Positions 1-5,903 are shown, numbered from the stretch's first letter. The stretch is 5,903 nucleotides of DNA from Lachnospiraceae bacterium (GCA_017964055.1 JAGCSS010000005.1:1-5903), one strand, 5' to 3'. Numbers and translations are program-made. The notes: generated by a model from the sequence alone, not told the origin.

Positions 1-1067
1 CAGCACGTAAGGCCAGACGCGTTGATGTAACACTCAACAAGTACACATTGAATTACAATGCTCTTGTACACGATTATGTTTATATTACAGCTACCGCATA
101 CGATCAGTACAACGAGAAAATCGACACCGCTACATTCACCATCGATCAGGATGCAAACTCCATGGTTGCTACCGGCACCGTATCTCCTCTGACTTTCACA
201 GGAAATGTATGCTACATCGAGGGATCGTACTTTACTCCTTCCGGAAAGGGTGGTTCTGGTTTTACCGTGAATATCACCTGCAACGAGATAGCAAACTGTG
301 TTCCGGTACATCAGACTATCTATGTTAAAGATGTTGCTCCTACGGATGCTAACACGCTTTGGGTTCCCGCCAATACCGAGATGATCGTGGACGGCGACAA
401 GACCATCGATATCATGCTCAAAAACGGCATGCAGACCAACGATACTACTTACGTTTCCGCGCAGTTCTTTGTAACCGACAATGGAAAGAAGTACTTCGTT
501 TCGGAGTCACTCGGAACACTGCTCACGGCAGCTCCCACATCGGCCCTTACCGCTACAACACTTGGTGTTACACCTGATAATCCTTATCTCTACTACACCA
601 TCTCGCTGAACGGCAAGGTTATCAATCCGGCAGACGCTGCTTACAGCGGCCTCATCTCCACTTCATCCGGTGGTGTCGAGTTCAAGCCTTTCAAGATGGG
701 CGCTAAGCTTCCTAAGGGTACATACACCGTTACCGTTTACAAGCTTATCCCCAGAGATAACGGAACAGCGGTCATCCCGCTTAAGACACAGGAGATCCAG
801 GTTATCGAGAGTGAGCCTGATACCAACTTCACAAAGGTCGCTACCGAGACAACAGGATCCCTTCCTGCAGCTCTTTCGAACTGCTTCAAGGTTTACTACG
901 AGGGAACTGAGGTTACATCGGCTTTCTCCGGCGGCGACTGGACCGGTCCCGATTCCAACTCGGGTGCTGTATATGTTCGCAGCATCAAGGTTGGCGGACT
1001 CTACAGCTCCGCTTACGGTTCATTCTCTGTAGATATTCCTGTAAATGATATGATCAAGATCAAATAA
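1..1067 (+). CDS. C-terminal part of a beta-rich Ig-like exported/surface protein (5' partial)
   Basis: The frame is open from the left edge (first full codon at base 3), so this is the end of a longer gene and no start is visible. The TTG at 48 has no sign of being a true start. The 354 visible residues are rich in Thr, Ser, Gly, Val and Tyr, with alternating hydrophobic and polar residues typical of beta-sandwich repeats. The stretch ITATAYDQYNEKI (about residues 28-40 of the fragment) resembles a strand-turn motif seen in bacterial Ig-like (Big-type) domains. A second beta-rich unit seems to begin near LWVPANTEMIVDGDKT. There are few Arg or Lys clusters, no LPXTG motif and no C-terminal membrane segment; the protein ends in DMIKIK, so if surface-bound it must be held by a domain further upstream. 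Codons favour GTT, GCT, GAT and ACA, unlike the GC-richer downstream genes, which may reflect high expression. The Ig-like fold and surface location are inferred from composition and one motif; the precise function is unknown. Confidence 0.7.
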   Translation, partial: ARKARRVDVTLNKYTLNYNALVHDYVYITATAYDQYNEKIDTATFTIDQDANSMVATGTVSPLTFTGNVCYIEGSYFTPSGKGGSGFTVNITCNEIANCVPVHQTIYVKDVAPTDANTLWVPANTEMIVDGDKTIDIMLKNGMQTNDTTYVSAQFFVTDNGKKYFVSESLGTLLTAAPTSALTATTLGVTPDNPYLYYTISLNGKVINPADAAYSGLISTSSGGVEFKPFKMGAKLPKGTYTVTVYKLIPRDNGTAVIPLKTQEIQVIESEPDTNFTKVATETTGSLPAALSNCFKVYYEGTEVTSAFSGGDWTGPDSNSGAVYVRSIKVGGLYSSAYGSFSVDIPVNDMIKIK

Positions 1068-1081
1068 TCAAAACCTTTTCC

Positions 1082-1112
1082 GACGGGCAGGTTGCCGAGC
1101 GATCTGCCCGTC
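1082..1112 (+). terminator. Possible intrinsic terminator after the surface-protein gene
   Basis: A perfect 9-bp inverted repeat (GACGGGCAG at 1082-1090 and CTGCCCGTC at 1104-1112) encloses a 13-base loop, 14 bases after the stop codon at 1065-1067. The tract after it (AGCTTTGTG) holds only a short T run, so termination may be weak or factor-assisted. The place and GC-rich stem fit a terminator that separates the surface-protein gene from the acyltransferase gene. An mRNA-stabilising 3' hairpin is the alternative. Confidence 0.5.
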
Positions 1113-1142
1113 AGCTTTGTGTGACAGCGCAAAGTAAAAATG

Positions 1143-1163
1143 ATATGCAAAGGATTGCAATAT
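1143..1163 (+). promoter_or_regulatory. Ribosome binding site inside an inverted repeat that reaches the start codon
   Basis: AAAGGA (1149-1154) lies 7 bases before the ATG at 1162 and supports that start. It is framed by an inverted repeat: ATATGCAA (1143-1150), loop AGGA (1151-1154), then TTGC-A-ATAT (1155-1163), which pairs over 8 bp with one bulged A. In RNA this would put the Shine-Dalgarno core in the loop and the first two bases of the start codon in the stem. The repeat is seen directly; a regulatory role (RNA structure or protein-binding site) is inference. Confidence 0.45.
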
Positions 1164-2355
1164 GTCAAAGGACCGCATCACCAAAAGAAAGCACCGCCGC
1201 CACGTCAGGCTCTTTGCCTTTCTCGGCTGGCTCGTAAAACCCTTTTTCAGGAAAAAGTTTAATTATGTCTGGGACGATCTTTCGCAGATCGACGGACCGT
1301 ACCTGCTCCTGTGCAACCACAATACGAACTACGATCCCATATTCGTCGGGCTCGCCGCAGCAAAGCAGCTCTACTTCGTGGCCAGCGAGCATATCACGAG
1401 GAACCGTTTCCTCTTCGCGCTGCTGAACTTCATCTTTGCGCCGATCATCCATCAAAAGGGCAAGGCCGGAGTCAACACGGTCGCAGAGATGCTCCGGTGC
1501 CTGAAATCAGGTTACAACGTGGCGATATTTCCCGAGGGCAACAGATCGTTCAACGGCCTGACCTGCCCGTTCCTCTCCACGATCGGAAAACTCGCGCGCA
1601 AATCGGGGGCAAAACTGATCACTTATAAGCTCGAGGGCGGGTATCTGACTCAGCCTCGCTGGGGCTTTACTATCCGCAAAGGAAAGCTCACCGGCAGGCT
1701 CGTCCATGTATATGACGCCGAGGAGCTCAAGGGCATGACCGATGACGAGGTCAATTCCGCCATAGAAAAGGACCTCTATGAGGATGCTTTTGCGACGCAG
1801 GAGAAGGAACGCATCGCGTTCATCGGGAAGCGCCCGGCATACGGTCTCGAGACTACCCTCTTCATGTGCCCCAAGTGCAGACGCATCGGGCATTTAAAGA
1901 GCAGCAATACCGACATTTCCTGCGAGTGCGGCTACAGGGCCGAATACAACGAATACGGGGAACTGATCTGCGCGGACGGCACAAAGACCACTATCGCGGC
2001 ATGGGACGCTTACCAGCGCGAAAGCCTTGAAAAAGAGATAATGACGGCGAATGCCTCGCATTCGGACCGTGTCATTTTTGAAGATGAGGTCAAACTGCAG
2101 CGGATCAACGGAAAGCATGCGGTAGTCGAGTCAAAAAAGACTGTGTTCAAAGCCTTTTGCGACCATGTCGAGATCGCGGACAAAAGTTTTGTTCCGTCGG
2201 ATGTTACCGGCGTCGCCGTTCACTCGCGCAATACTATCGTGACCTACGAGGCCTCCACCGGCGCGCAGTATGAAATAAAGGGCACGAACGAACTGTTCAA
2301 TGCCCTTAAATACCTGTATCATTATGAGATCACGAAATCCCAAGCATCCTGCTGA
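1162..2355 (+). CDS. PlsC-type lysophospholipid acyltransferase with zinc ribbon and PH-like tail
   Basis: This 397-residue protein belongs to the PlsC/LPLAT acyltransferase fold, whose members move an acyl chain to lysophosphatidate or a related lysolipid at the inner membrane face. The catalytic HX4D motif is NHNTNYD (His53, Asp58) and the substrate-binding motif is FPEG (123-126), in a basic protein with a hydrophobic, Arg/Lys-rich N-terminus (residues 5-32) suited to membrane association. After the acyltransferase core (about 30-190) come Cys236, Cys239, Cys254 and Cys256 (CPKC and CECG), a likely zinc ribbon. A further region (about 290-390) alternates beta-like strands and ends in a helix, resembling a bacterial PH-like domain. 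PlsC proteins are usually about 200-250 residues, so the extra 150 are notable. The ATG is preceded by AAAGGA at 7-base spacing. The last 26 bp overlap the convergent traX-like gene. Class is secure; the exact acyl acceptor is unknown, and the PH-like call is weaker than the zinc ribbon. Confidence 0.85.
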   Translation: MSKDRITKRKHRRHVRLFAFLGWLVKPFFRKKFNYVWDDLSQIDGPYLLLCNHNTNYDPIFVGLAAAKQLYFVASEHITRNRFLFALLNFIFAPIIHQKGKAGVNTVAEMLRCLKSGYNVAIFPEGNRSFNGLTCPFLSTIGKLARKSGAKLITYKLEGGYLTQPRWGFTIRKGKLTGRLVHVYDAEELKGMTDDEVNSAIEKDLYEDAFATQEKERIAFIGKRPAYGLETTLFMCPKCRRIGHLKSSNTDISCECGYRAEYNEYGELICADGTKTTIAAWDAYQRESLEKEIMTANASHSDRVIFEDEVKLQRINGKHAVVESKKTVFKAFCDHVEIADKSFVPSDVTGVAVHSRNTIVTYEASTGAQYEIKGTNELFNALKYLYHYEITKSQASC

Positions 2356-3181
2356 TGCCCCAGAGCACCATCAGATGCGCCGGATAAAAGAGATAAAAGA
2401 AATATTTCATCTTAAAGCCCCGTTTGCCGTTATACAGCGCGATCGGGATCACACCCGCCAGGGCGGGGAGTTCACTTAATACCAGAATACATGACAAGGC
2501 ATGGGCCGCACAGGTTCCGAGCCTTGTCTTTTTAAATGTGTACAGCAGGAATATCGTGATGATACCCAGCATGTAGTAGTCGGTCATAAATATCTGCGCG
2601 ACGATCGCAAAAGCGATGAGCGTGAGCGAAGCGAGGATGATCCTGAGCGTCCTGCTGCCGCCCGGTCCGAGCCGGTACGAATCGAACAGTTTGATCCTCT
2701 CGAGGCAGATCATCATCAATACACCCAGCGCCAGCGTAAAATAGACATTCTGGTACGGAGTATAAAGCGCCGATCTGAAGAAGCACAGATCGAACGGGAC
2801 CTCGGAGATCACACCGAATATCATCAGCCTGCCGAGATACTTCCATACGCTGCGGGTCTTAAAAAAGCCCTCGACCAGCAGGAAGCAGAATATCGGGAAC
2901 GCGATCCTGCCGATACCGCGAAGTATCATATCCAGTTTATAGAGTCCGTCGTAATCGAGTCCGAACAGCCTGCCTTCGGGATACTGCACCGCAAAATTCT
3001 CCACGATCCCGGCCCCGATATGGTCGATGAGCATCGTGATCACCGCTATCAGCTTTATGGTGCTGCCGCTCCAGCCATGCTCCGCGACGAATGTCTCAAA
3101 TCCGGAACCGGTCTCCGACCGGGCAGATCCCTCTGAAGAAAACACTGCATCCACATTCGTCTTTTTATTGTCGGTATCCAC
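2330..3181 (-). CDS. TraX-family multi-pass membrane protein
   Basis: The 283-residue product matches the TraX family, named for the F-plasmid protein that N-acetylates pilin. Chromosomal TraX-like proteins in Firmicutes have no settled substrate. Family marks are the first membrane helix with KLIAVITMLIDHIG (43-56, with Asp53-His54) and the C-terminal KYFFYLFYPAHL (259-270). I see about eight hydrophobic segments, starting near 41, 86, 115, 145, 176, 200, 226 and 258. The first 38 residues are polar and Ser/Glu/Thr-rich, a longer lead than the compact family core. The start is GTG at 3179-3181; GGAGG (3188-3192) precedes it by 6 bases and sits in the last codons of the AAA+ gene, only 2 bp separating that gene's TGA from this GTG, so translation is probably coupled. 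It overlaps the convergent acyltransferase gene by 26 bp. An O- or N-acetylation role on a surface polymer or protein is inference; no conjugation genes are present here. Confidence 0.85.
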   Translation of the reverse strand: MDTDNKKTNVDAVFSSEGSARSETGSGFETFVAEHGWSGSTIKLIAVITMLIDHIGAGIVENFAVQYPEGRLFGLDYDGLYKLDMILRGIGRIAFPIFCFLLVEGFFKTRSVWKYLGRLMIFGVISEVPFDLCFFRSALYTPYQNVYFTLALGVLMMICLERIKLFDSYRLGPGGSRTLRIILASLTLIAFAIVAQIFMTDYYMLGIITIFLLYTFKKTRLGTCAAHALSCILVLSELPALAGVIPIALYNGKRGFKMKYFFYLFYPAHLMVLWGISRMLGIS

Positions 3182-3192
3182 GCTCAGCCTCC
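3182..3192 (-). promoter_or_regulatory. Shine-Dalgarno of the traX-like gene, embedded in the end of the AAA+ gene
   Basis: On the minus strand GGAGG (3192-3188) is followed by CTGAGC and the GTG start. The motif overlaps the final Gly codons of the AAA+ protein and the TGA stop (3186-3184) falls in the spacer. This decides the GTG start and predicts translational coupling of the two genes. Confidence 0.8.
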
Positions 3193-5277
3193 GATGTCGT
3201 CCAGATCGAAGTCAAGCGAAGTGAGCAGGCTAAGATCTGCATCGGGCTCGGCCACGAGCCTCTTTGACTGATTAAGGATGGCCTCTTCGATCTTGTTTCT
3301 CGCCAGACGTCCGTTGCCGGCATCGGCCGCGCGAAGCGCCTGAACGGCGTTGAAATACGACAGCAGTCCGGGTTCCGCGCCCTCGTCGATGGTATAGCCC
3401 TTTGACGCCGCATTGATCTTTGCGATGGCCAGGAGCTCCTCTCCGGTGTAATCCGGGAAATTGATGATATTGGGGAAGCGGCTCTTAAGTCCCGAGTTCG
3501 AGGTCAGGAACTCCTGCATCTCCTTGGAATAACCGGCCAGGATAACGATCAGGTTGTCGCGGTTGTCCTCCATGCCCTTAACCAGAGTGTCGATAGCCTC
3601 CAGACCGAAGGAATCGTCCTTTCCGCGATACAGACTGTACGCCTCGTCGATAAAGAGCACGCCTCCGATCGCGGAGTTTATGACCTGATTGGTGAGAGGC
3701 GCGGTATGTCCCACATAACGTCCTACCAGATCGGCACGCGAAACCTCAACGAGCTGACCGCCGGTCAGGACTCCGATAGCCTTTAAGTAACGGCTCACGA
3801 TCCTCGCGATGGTGGTCTTGCCCGTTCCGGGGCTGCCCGTAAATATCATGTGCTTGCTGACCTCGGAAGCCTTTAAGCCCTCCTCGCGTCTGCGGATCTG
3901 CGCGCGGTAGTATTCTTCGAGGCTGAAGATATATTCCTTGATGGTCTTCAGGCCTACTATCTTGTCCATCTCTGCCTTAACGGCCGCTATCTCGCCGGTG
4001 TAGCTGTCCGGAAGCGTGCCGAGCAGATTGATCTGTCTGCCGGCGATATCTGCGTAAACCACGCCCTCTTTGACAGAAAGCACGGCCTGGGTATCCTTCT
4101 CGAGATCCTCCTCGAGGCGTATCTGCGCGAGTCCCTTAAGACAATTCTCATAGAAATCGAGTATGCCTGCCAGACCTGCGTTCTTCTCGGCCTTGGTCAC
4201 CGCAAATGCCACGAAATCCTCGGAGCAGGCAACCTTAAAACCAAGCTGCCTGTCAGCCCTCTCTACCAGTTCCGCCTGCTCTCTCTCCGAGATCCTGTGC
4301 AGCGCGTCCGCATCGAGCTTGGCCGTCGTGCAGACATCGCCGAGCGCGTTCACAAAAGGCGCGCCGAAGCAGTCCGCAAGCTTCTCCAGCTTCTTGGTGC
4401 TGACAAATACCAGATATTTGTTCTTTGCCGAAAGCGTGCCAACGGCGTCGTTCGCGAGTCCGTTGCTGACGCTGATCATCTGGCCGTTCTGCAGTATATA
4501 TCTCGATGCGAGCTTACACTCACCGGTCATCACGAGCTCGCTCAGCGTGTTCAGATATGCGGTGTGGCAGCTGTCGTAATTCTCTATCAGGATGATCTGC
4601 GACTTGCTCATCAGCGCCGAATACAGATCCTGCAGGAAAAGCTTCTCCTCGGTGGAGGTCGGATAAAGCGACAGGTCCATGACGCGGATCTCGCCGGAGC
4701 GGATCACCTTTCTCGCCGCGAGCTCCTTTGCCATCGTCTTTAATGCCAGGTGGCGGCCCGTATTCTCCTCGCCGTTTACATAGATGCTGTTCAGCGGCAT
4801 CTTGTCCTTGGGCGGCATAACGATCGGGCGTTTAAACGCGATCAGGAGCTTTTTCAGGAACTCATCCTGTCCGAAAACGGTCTTTCCGACGGTCTCGTCC
4901 ACGCCCTTAAAGGCCTGCGCGTCAACGGTCACCGGAGGCTCCTCGGCGGGCGCGGTAGCCTTTTCCGAAAGCTCGGGTCCGAAATCGGCCTCAAGATTCT
5001 TTCCGAGCTCATCGAGCTCCTTCTGGATATCGTAATGCGAATCGGGCATATTGATATCGATGCCGCGCTCCTCGCACATACGCATGATATCCATATTTTC
5101 CCGGATGATCGAACTCGTGTCGGGAAGGCGTCTGCCCGTAATGGCCCTAAGGTTGTCGAGCAGGCTGCCGCCGTTCTTTTTCTTGAGTTTTTCAGCCTCT
5201 TTTATCTCATCAAGTGTATAATTGCTCTTTTTGCCGCCGAGTATGCTGCTCAGAGCGTCATCGATCTGATCTCTCAT
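3184..5277 (-). CDS. Tandem AAA+ protein: degenerate ClpB-like module plus CbxX/CfqX (SpoVK-type) ATPase
   Basis: This 697-residue protein has two AAA+ modules. The second (about 440-690) is a complete CbxX/CfqX/SpoVK-type ATPase: Walker A GSPGTGKT (481-488), a pore-loop-like GRYVGHTA (519-526), Walker B VLFIDE (540-545), sensor 1 near ILAGYS (579-584), arginine finger in GLKSRF (Arg600) and sensor 2 in GNGRLARN (654-661). The first (about 130-400) opens with FGQDEFLKKLLIAFKRP, like the ClpB/HSP100 second AAA+ domain, but its Walker A is GEENTGRH (169-176) with no Lys-Thr and its Walker B ends ILIEN, so it is probably inactive and structural or regulatory. Residues 1-120 are a charged, helical lead with a Pro/Glu-rich linker. 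ATG at 5277 is chosen because GGAG lies 5 bases upstream; a longer frame from TTG at 5334 would start inside a terminator hairpin. CbxX relatives remodel protein complexes (Rubisco activase CbbX, EccA of type VII secretion); the client here is unknown. It is coupled to the TraX-like gene. Confidence 0.85.
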   Translation of the reverse strand: MRDQIDDALSSILGGKKSNYTLDEIKEAEKLKKKNGGSLLDNLRAITGRRLPDTSSIIRENMDIMRMCEERGIDINMPDSHYDIQKELDELGKNLEADFGPELSEKATAPAEEPPVTVDAQAFKGVDETVGKTVFGQDEFLKKLLIAFKRPIVMPPKDKMPLNSIYVNGEENTGRHLALKTMAKELAARKVIRSGEIRVMDLSLYPTSTEEKLFLQDLYSALMSKSQIILIENYDSCHTAYLNTLSELVMTGECKLASRYILQNGQMISVSNGLANDAVGTLSAKNKYLVFVSTKKLEKLADCFGAPFVNALGDVCTTAKLDADALHRISEREQAELVERADRQLGFKVACSEDFVAFAVTKAEKNAGLAGILDFYENCLKGLAQIRLEEDLEKDTQAVLSVKEGVVYADIAGRQINLLGTLPDSYTGEIAAVKAEMDKIVGLKTIKEYIFSLEEYYRAQIRRREEGLKASEVSKHMIFTGSPGTGKTTIARIVSRYLKAIGVLTGGQLVEVSRADLVGRYVGHTAPLTNQVINSAIGGVLFIDEAYSLYRGKDDSFGLEAIDTLVKGMEDNRDNLIVILAGYSKEMQEFLTSNSGLKSRFPNIINFPDYTGEELLAIAKINAASKGYTIDEGAEPGLLSYFNAVQALRAADAGNGRLARNKIEEAILNQSKRLVAEPDADLSLLTSLDFDLDDIGG

Positions 5278-5290
5278 TCCTACTCCGTCC
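5278..5290 (-). promoter_or_regulatory. Ribosome binding site that sets the AAA+ start
   Basis: On the minus strand GGAG (5286-5283) is followed by TAGGA and the ATG at 5277-5275. The longer possible start, TTG at 5334, lies in the loop of the terminator hairpin and lacks a plausible binding site, so the ATG is preferred. Confidence 0.75.
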
Positions 5291-5291
5291 C

Positions 5292-5306
5292 CGGGAAAAA
5301 CTCCCG
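5292..5306 (-). promoter_or_regulatory. Small hairpin just upstream of the AAA+ ribosome binding site
   Basis: On the minus strand CGGGA (5306-5302), loop GTTTT, then TCCCG (5296-5292) form a perfect 5-bp stem between the T7 run and the Shine-Dalgarno. It is short and could be chance, but with the terminator just before it the leader has two consecutive hairpins. A role in leader folding is inference. Confidence 0.3.
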
Positions 5307-5307
5307 T

Positions 5308-5347
5308 AAAAAAATATGCGGGCAGGCGCTGCAAAGCGCTCGCCCGC
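5308..5347 (-). terminator. Strong intrinsic terminator between the ANTAR gene and the AAA+ gene
   Basis: Read on the minus strand, a 13-base arm beginning GCGGGCGAGC (5347-5335), a TTGC loop (5334-5331) and an arm ending in TGCCCGC (5330-5318) form a stem with one G-U wobble and one A-C mismatch. It is followed by ATA and seven T residues (5314-5308). This is a textbook rho-independent terminator, 36 bases after the ANTAR gene's stop and 30 bases before the AAA+ start codon. Because it lies in the AAA+ leader and after the candidate promoter, it may also act as an attenuator. Confidence 0.8.
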
Positions 5348-5356
5348 TTAATATTG

Positions 5357-5386
5357 ATTTTAAGACCGCACCGTGCCGCGCGTCAA
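5357..5386 (-). promoter_or_regulatory. Candidate sigma-A promoter for the AAA+/traX-like unit
   Basis: On the minus strand TTGACG (5386-5381) and TAAAAT (5362-5357) are separated by 18 bases; each hexamer matches consensus at five of six positions. The -35 box includes the TGA stop of the ANTAR gene. The start of transcription would fall near 5350, directly before the terminator hairpin, so a transcript from here would begin with that hairpin. Found by eye; not proven. Confidence 0.5.
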
Positions 5387-5903
5387 GTCGAATCGTACTT
5401 ACGGATGATGTTCTCCGCGGCCTCCTTCTTTGAGAGCCTGAAATTCATCGCCATCTTTTCGATGTAGTGATGAGCCTCGTCCTCCTTCATGCCCTCATTC
5501 TCAATGAGGTACCATTTCGCGCGGTTCATGGTTCGGATCTCATTGATCTTTTCTTCGACGGAAGCCTGCTTCTGCTCCATCTGTCTGAGCCTCTCGCGCG
5601 CCGAGCACATCATGCGCAGTGTCTGAGATACCATCATCCCCGAGGTAGGCTTTGCGATGACCATAACGCCGGCCTCCATGACTTTGGCATAAATATCGTC
5701 GTATACCTCGTTCTTGACAAAGAGGAGCACACCGCTGCTGCCCTCCGCGCATATATCCGCTGCCAGCCTGCTGCCGAACTCATCGCGAAGGGGCGCGTTG
5801 ATCAGGACCAGATCGTATTTCATGTCGATCATGAGCCTGCGCGCCTCACCGGCGGATTCGACGCATTTGACCGGCCAGTAGGTCGTGGGCGGGAGCAGTG
5901 CCA
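5383..5903 (-). CDS. ANTAR-domain response regulator with atypical receiver (5' partial)
   Basis: The frame stays open to the right edge, giving 172 residues; the N-terminus lies outside the window (family members are about 190-200 residues, so perhaps 20-25 are missing). The ATG at 5832 is internal, since the receiver-like sequence continues upstream of it. Residues 1-95 form a receiver-like domain; residues about 100-122 a coiled-coil linker; residues about 117-169 an ANTAR domain with the family pattern of conserved alanines in RAK, DEAHHYIEKMAM and KKEAAENII. ANTAR proteins bind paired RNA hairpins with six-base loops and prevent transcription termination. In the receiver the usual phospho-accepting Asp is Asn35 (LINAPL) and the usual Thr/Ser is Val62, while the Lys-Pro pair (Lys84) is kept, so normal phosphorylation is unlikely. 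In Clostridia such regulators are often near nitrogen-assimilation genes such as glutamine synthetase; nothing here confirms that link. The stop overlaps a candidate promoter for the next gene. Confidence 0.85.
   Translation of the reverse strand, partial: ALLPPTTYWPVKCVESAGEARRLMIDMKYDLVLINAPLRDEFGSRLAADICAEGSSGVLLFVKNEVYDDIYAKVMEAGVMVIAKPTSGMMVSQTLRMMCSARERLRQMEQKQASVEEKINEIRTMNRAKWYLIENEGMKEDEAHHYIEKMAMNFRLSKKEAAENIIRKYDST

Noticed and set aside
48..50. TTG at 48 as the start of the surface-protein gene
   Set aside because: The frame is open to the left edge with the same beta-rich character, so the gene begins outside the window.
1120..1149. Sigma-A promoter just upstream of the acyltransferase gene
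   Set aside because: The best -10-like TATGCA would place transcription start at or after the ribosome binding site, and the -35 match is poor.
2501..3136. 211-residue open frame on the + strand opposite the traX-like gene
   Set aside because: It is rich in Arg, Glu and His as expected from the reverse complement of a membrane protein gene, and no domain is visible.
2330..5277. Conjugative or integrative element suggested by TraX
   Set aside because: No relaxase, coupling protein, pilin or integrase is present; TraX-like genes are common on Firmicutes chromosomes.
5278..5334. A longer AAA+ start at the TTG at 5334
   Set aside because: The TTG lies in the terminator hairpin loop, has no convincing ribosome binding site, and the added residues do not look like protein; ATG at 5277 has GGAG at good spacing.
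5308..5386. ANTAR target (two hairpins with six-base loops carrying A1 and G4) in the AAA+ leader
   Set aside because: The terminator stem can be drawn with a six-base loop TTTGCA that has G at position 4 but T at position 1, and no second matching hairpin is seen before it.
4750..5433. 227-residue open frame on the + strand opposite the AAA+ gene
   Set aside because: It is antisense to a gene with clear AAA+ motifs, has no recognisable domain, and crosses the promoter and terminator region; it is a shadow of GC-biased codons.
5830..5832. ATG at 5832 as the start of the ANTAR regulator
   Set aside because: The frame stays open upstream to the edge and encodes receiver-like sequence (GEARRL before the ATG), so the ATG is internal.

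Overview
The window looks like a chromosomal segment from a Gram-positive anaerobe of the Firmicutes, most likely a Lachnospiraceae- or Clostridiales-type genome. The basis is a Clostridia-style ANTAR regulator, strong GGAGG-type ribosome binding sites, a SpoVK/CbxX-type AAA+ protein and a moderate GC content. This placement is an inference from gene families, not a measured taxonomic result.

Layout from left to right. (1) The C-terminal end of a large beta-rich, Ig-like exported or surface protein runs in from the left edge on the + strand and ends at 1067. It is followed by a GC-rich hairpin that may be a terminator. (2) A + strand phospholipid acyltransferase (PlsC/LPLAT fold) carries an added zinc ribbon and a PH-like C-terminal region. 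Its ribosome binding site lies in the loop of a small inverted repeat. (3) Two minus-strand genes form a tight unit: a 697-residue protein with a degenerate ClpB-like AAA+ module followed by an intact CbxX/CfqX-type AAA+ module, then a TraX-family membrane protein whose Shine-Dalgarno lies inside the end of the AAA+ gene. The TraX gene runs tail-to-tail into the acyltransferase gene and overlaps it by 26 bp. (4) The 105-bp gap upstream of the AAA+ gene holds a good sigma-A-like promoter that starts inside the stop codon of the preceding gene, and a strong hairpin plus T7 terminator. (5) An ANTAR-domain regulator with an altered receiver domain runs off the right edge.

The most interesting unit is the AAA+/TraX pair, with a pseudo-ATPase fused to an active ATPase and translationally coupled to a multi-pass putative acetyltransferase. 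The terminator in its leader, directly downstream of a gene for an RNA-binding antiterminator family member, is also worth attention. No mobile element, CRISPR array, tRNA or rRNA was seen, and the window is almost fully coding with only two short gaps (about 94 and 105 bp).
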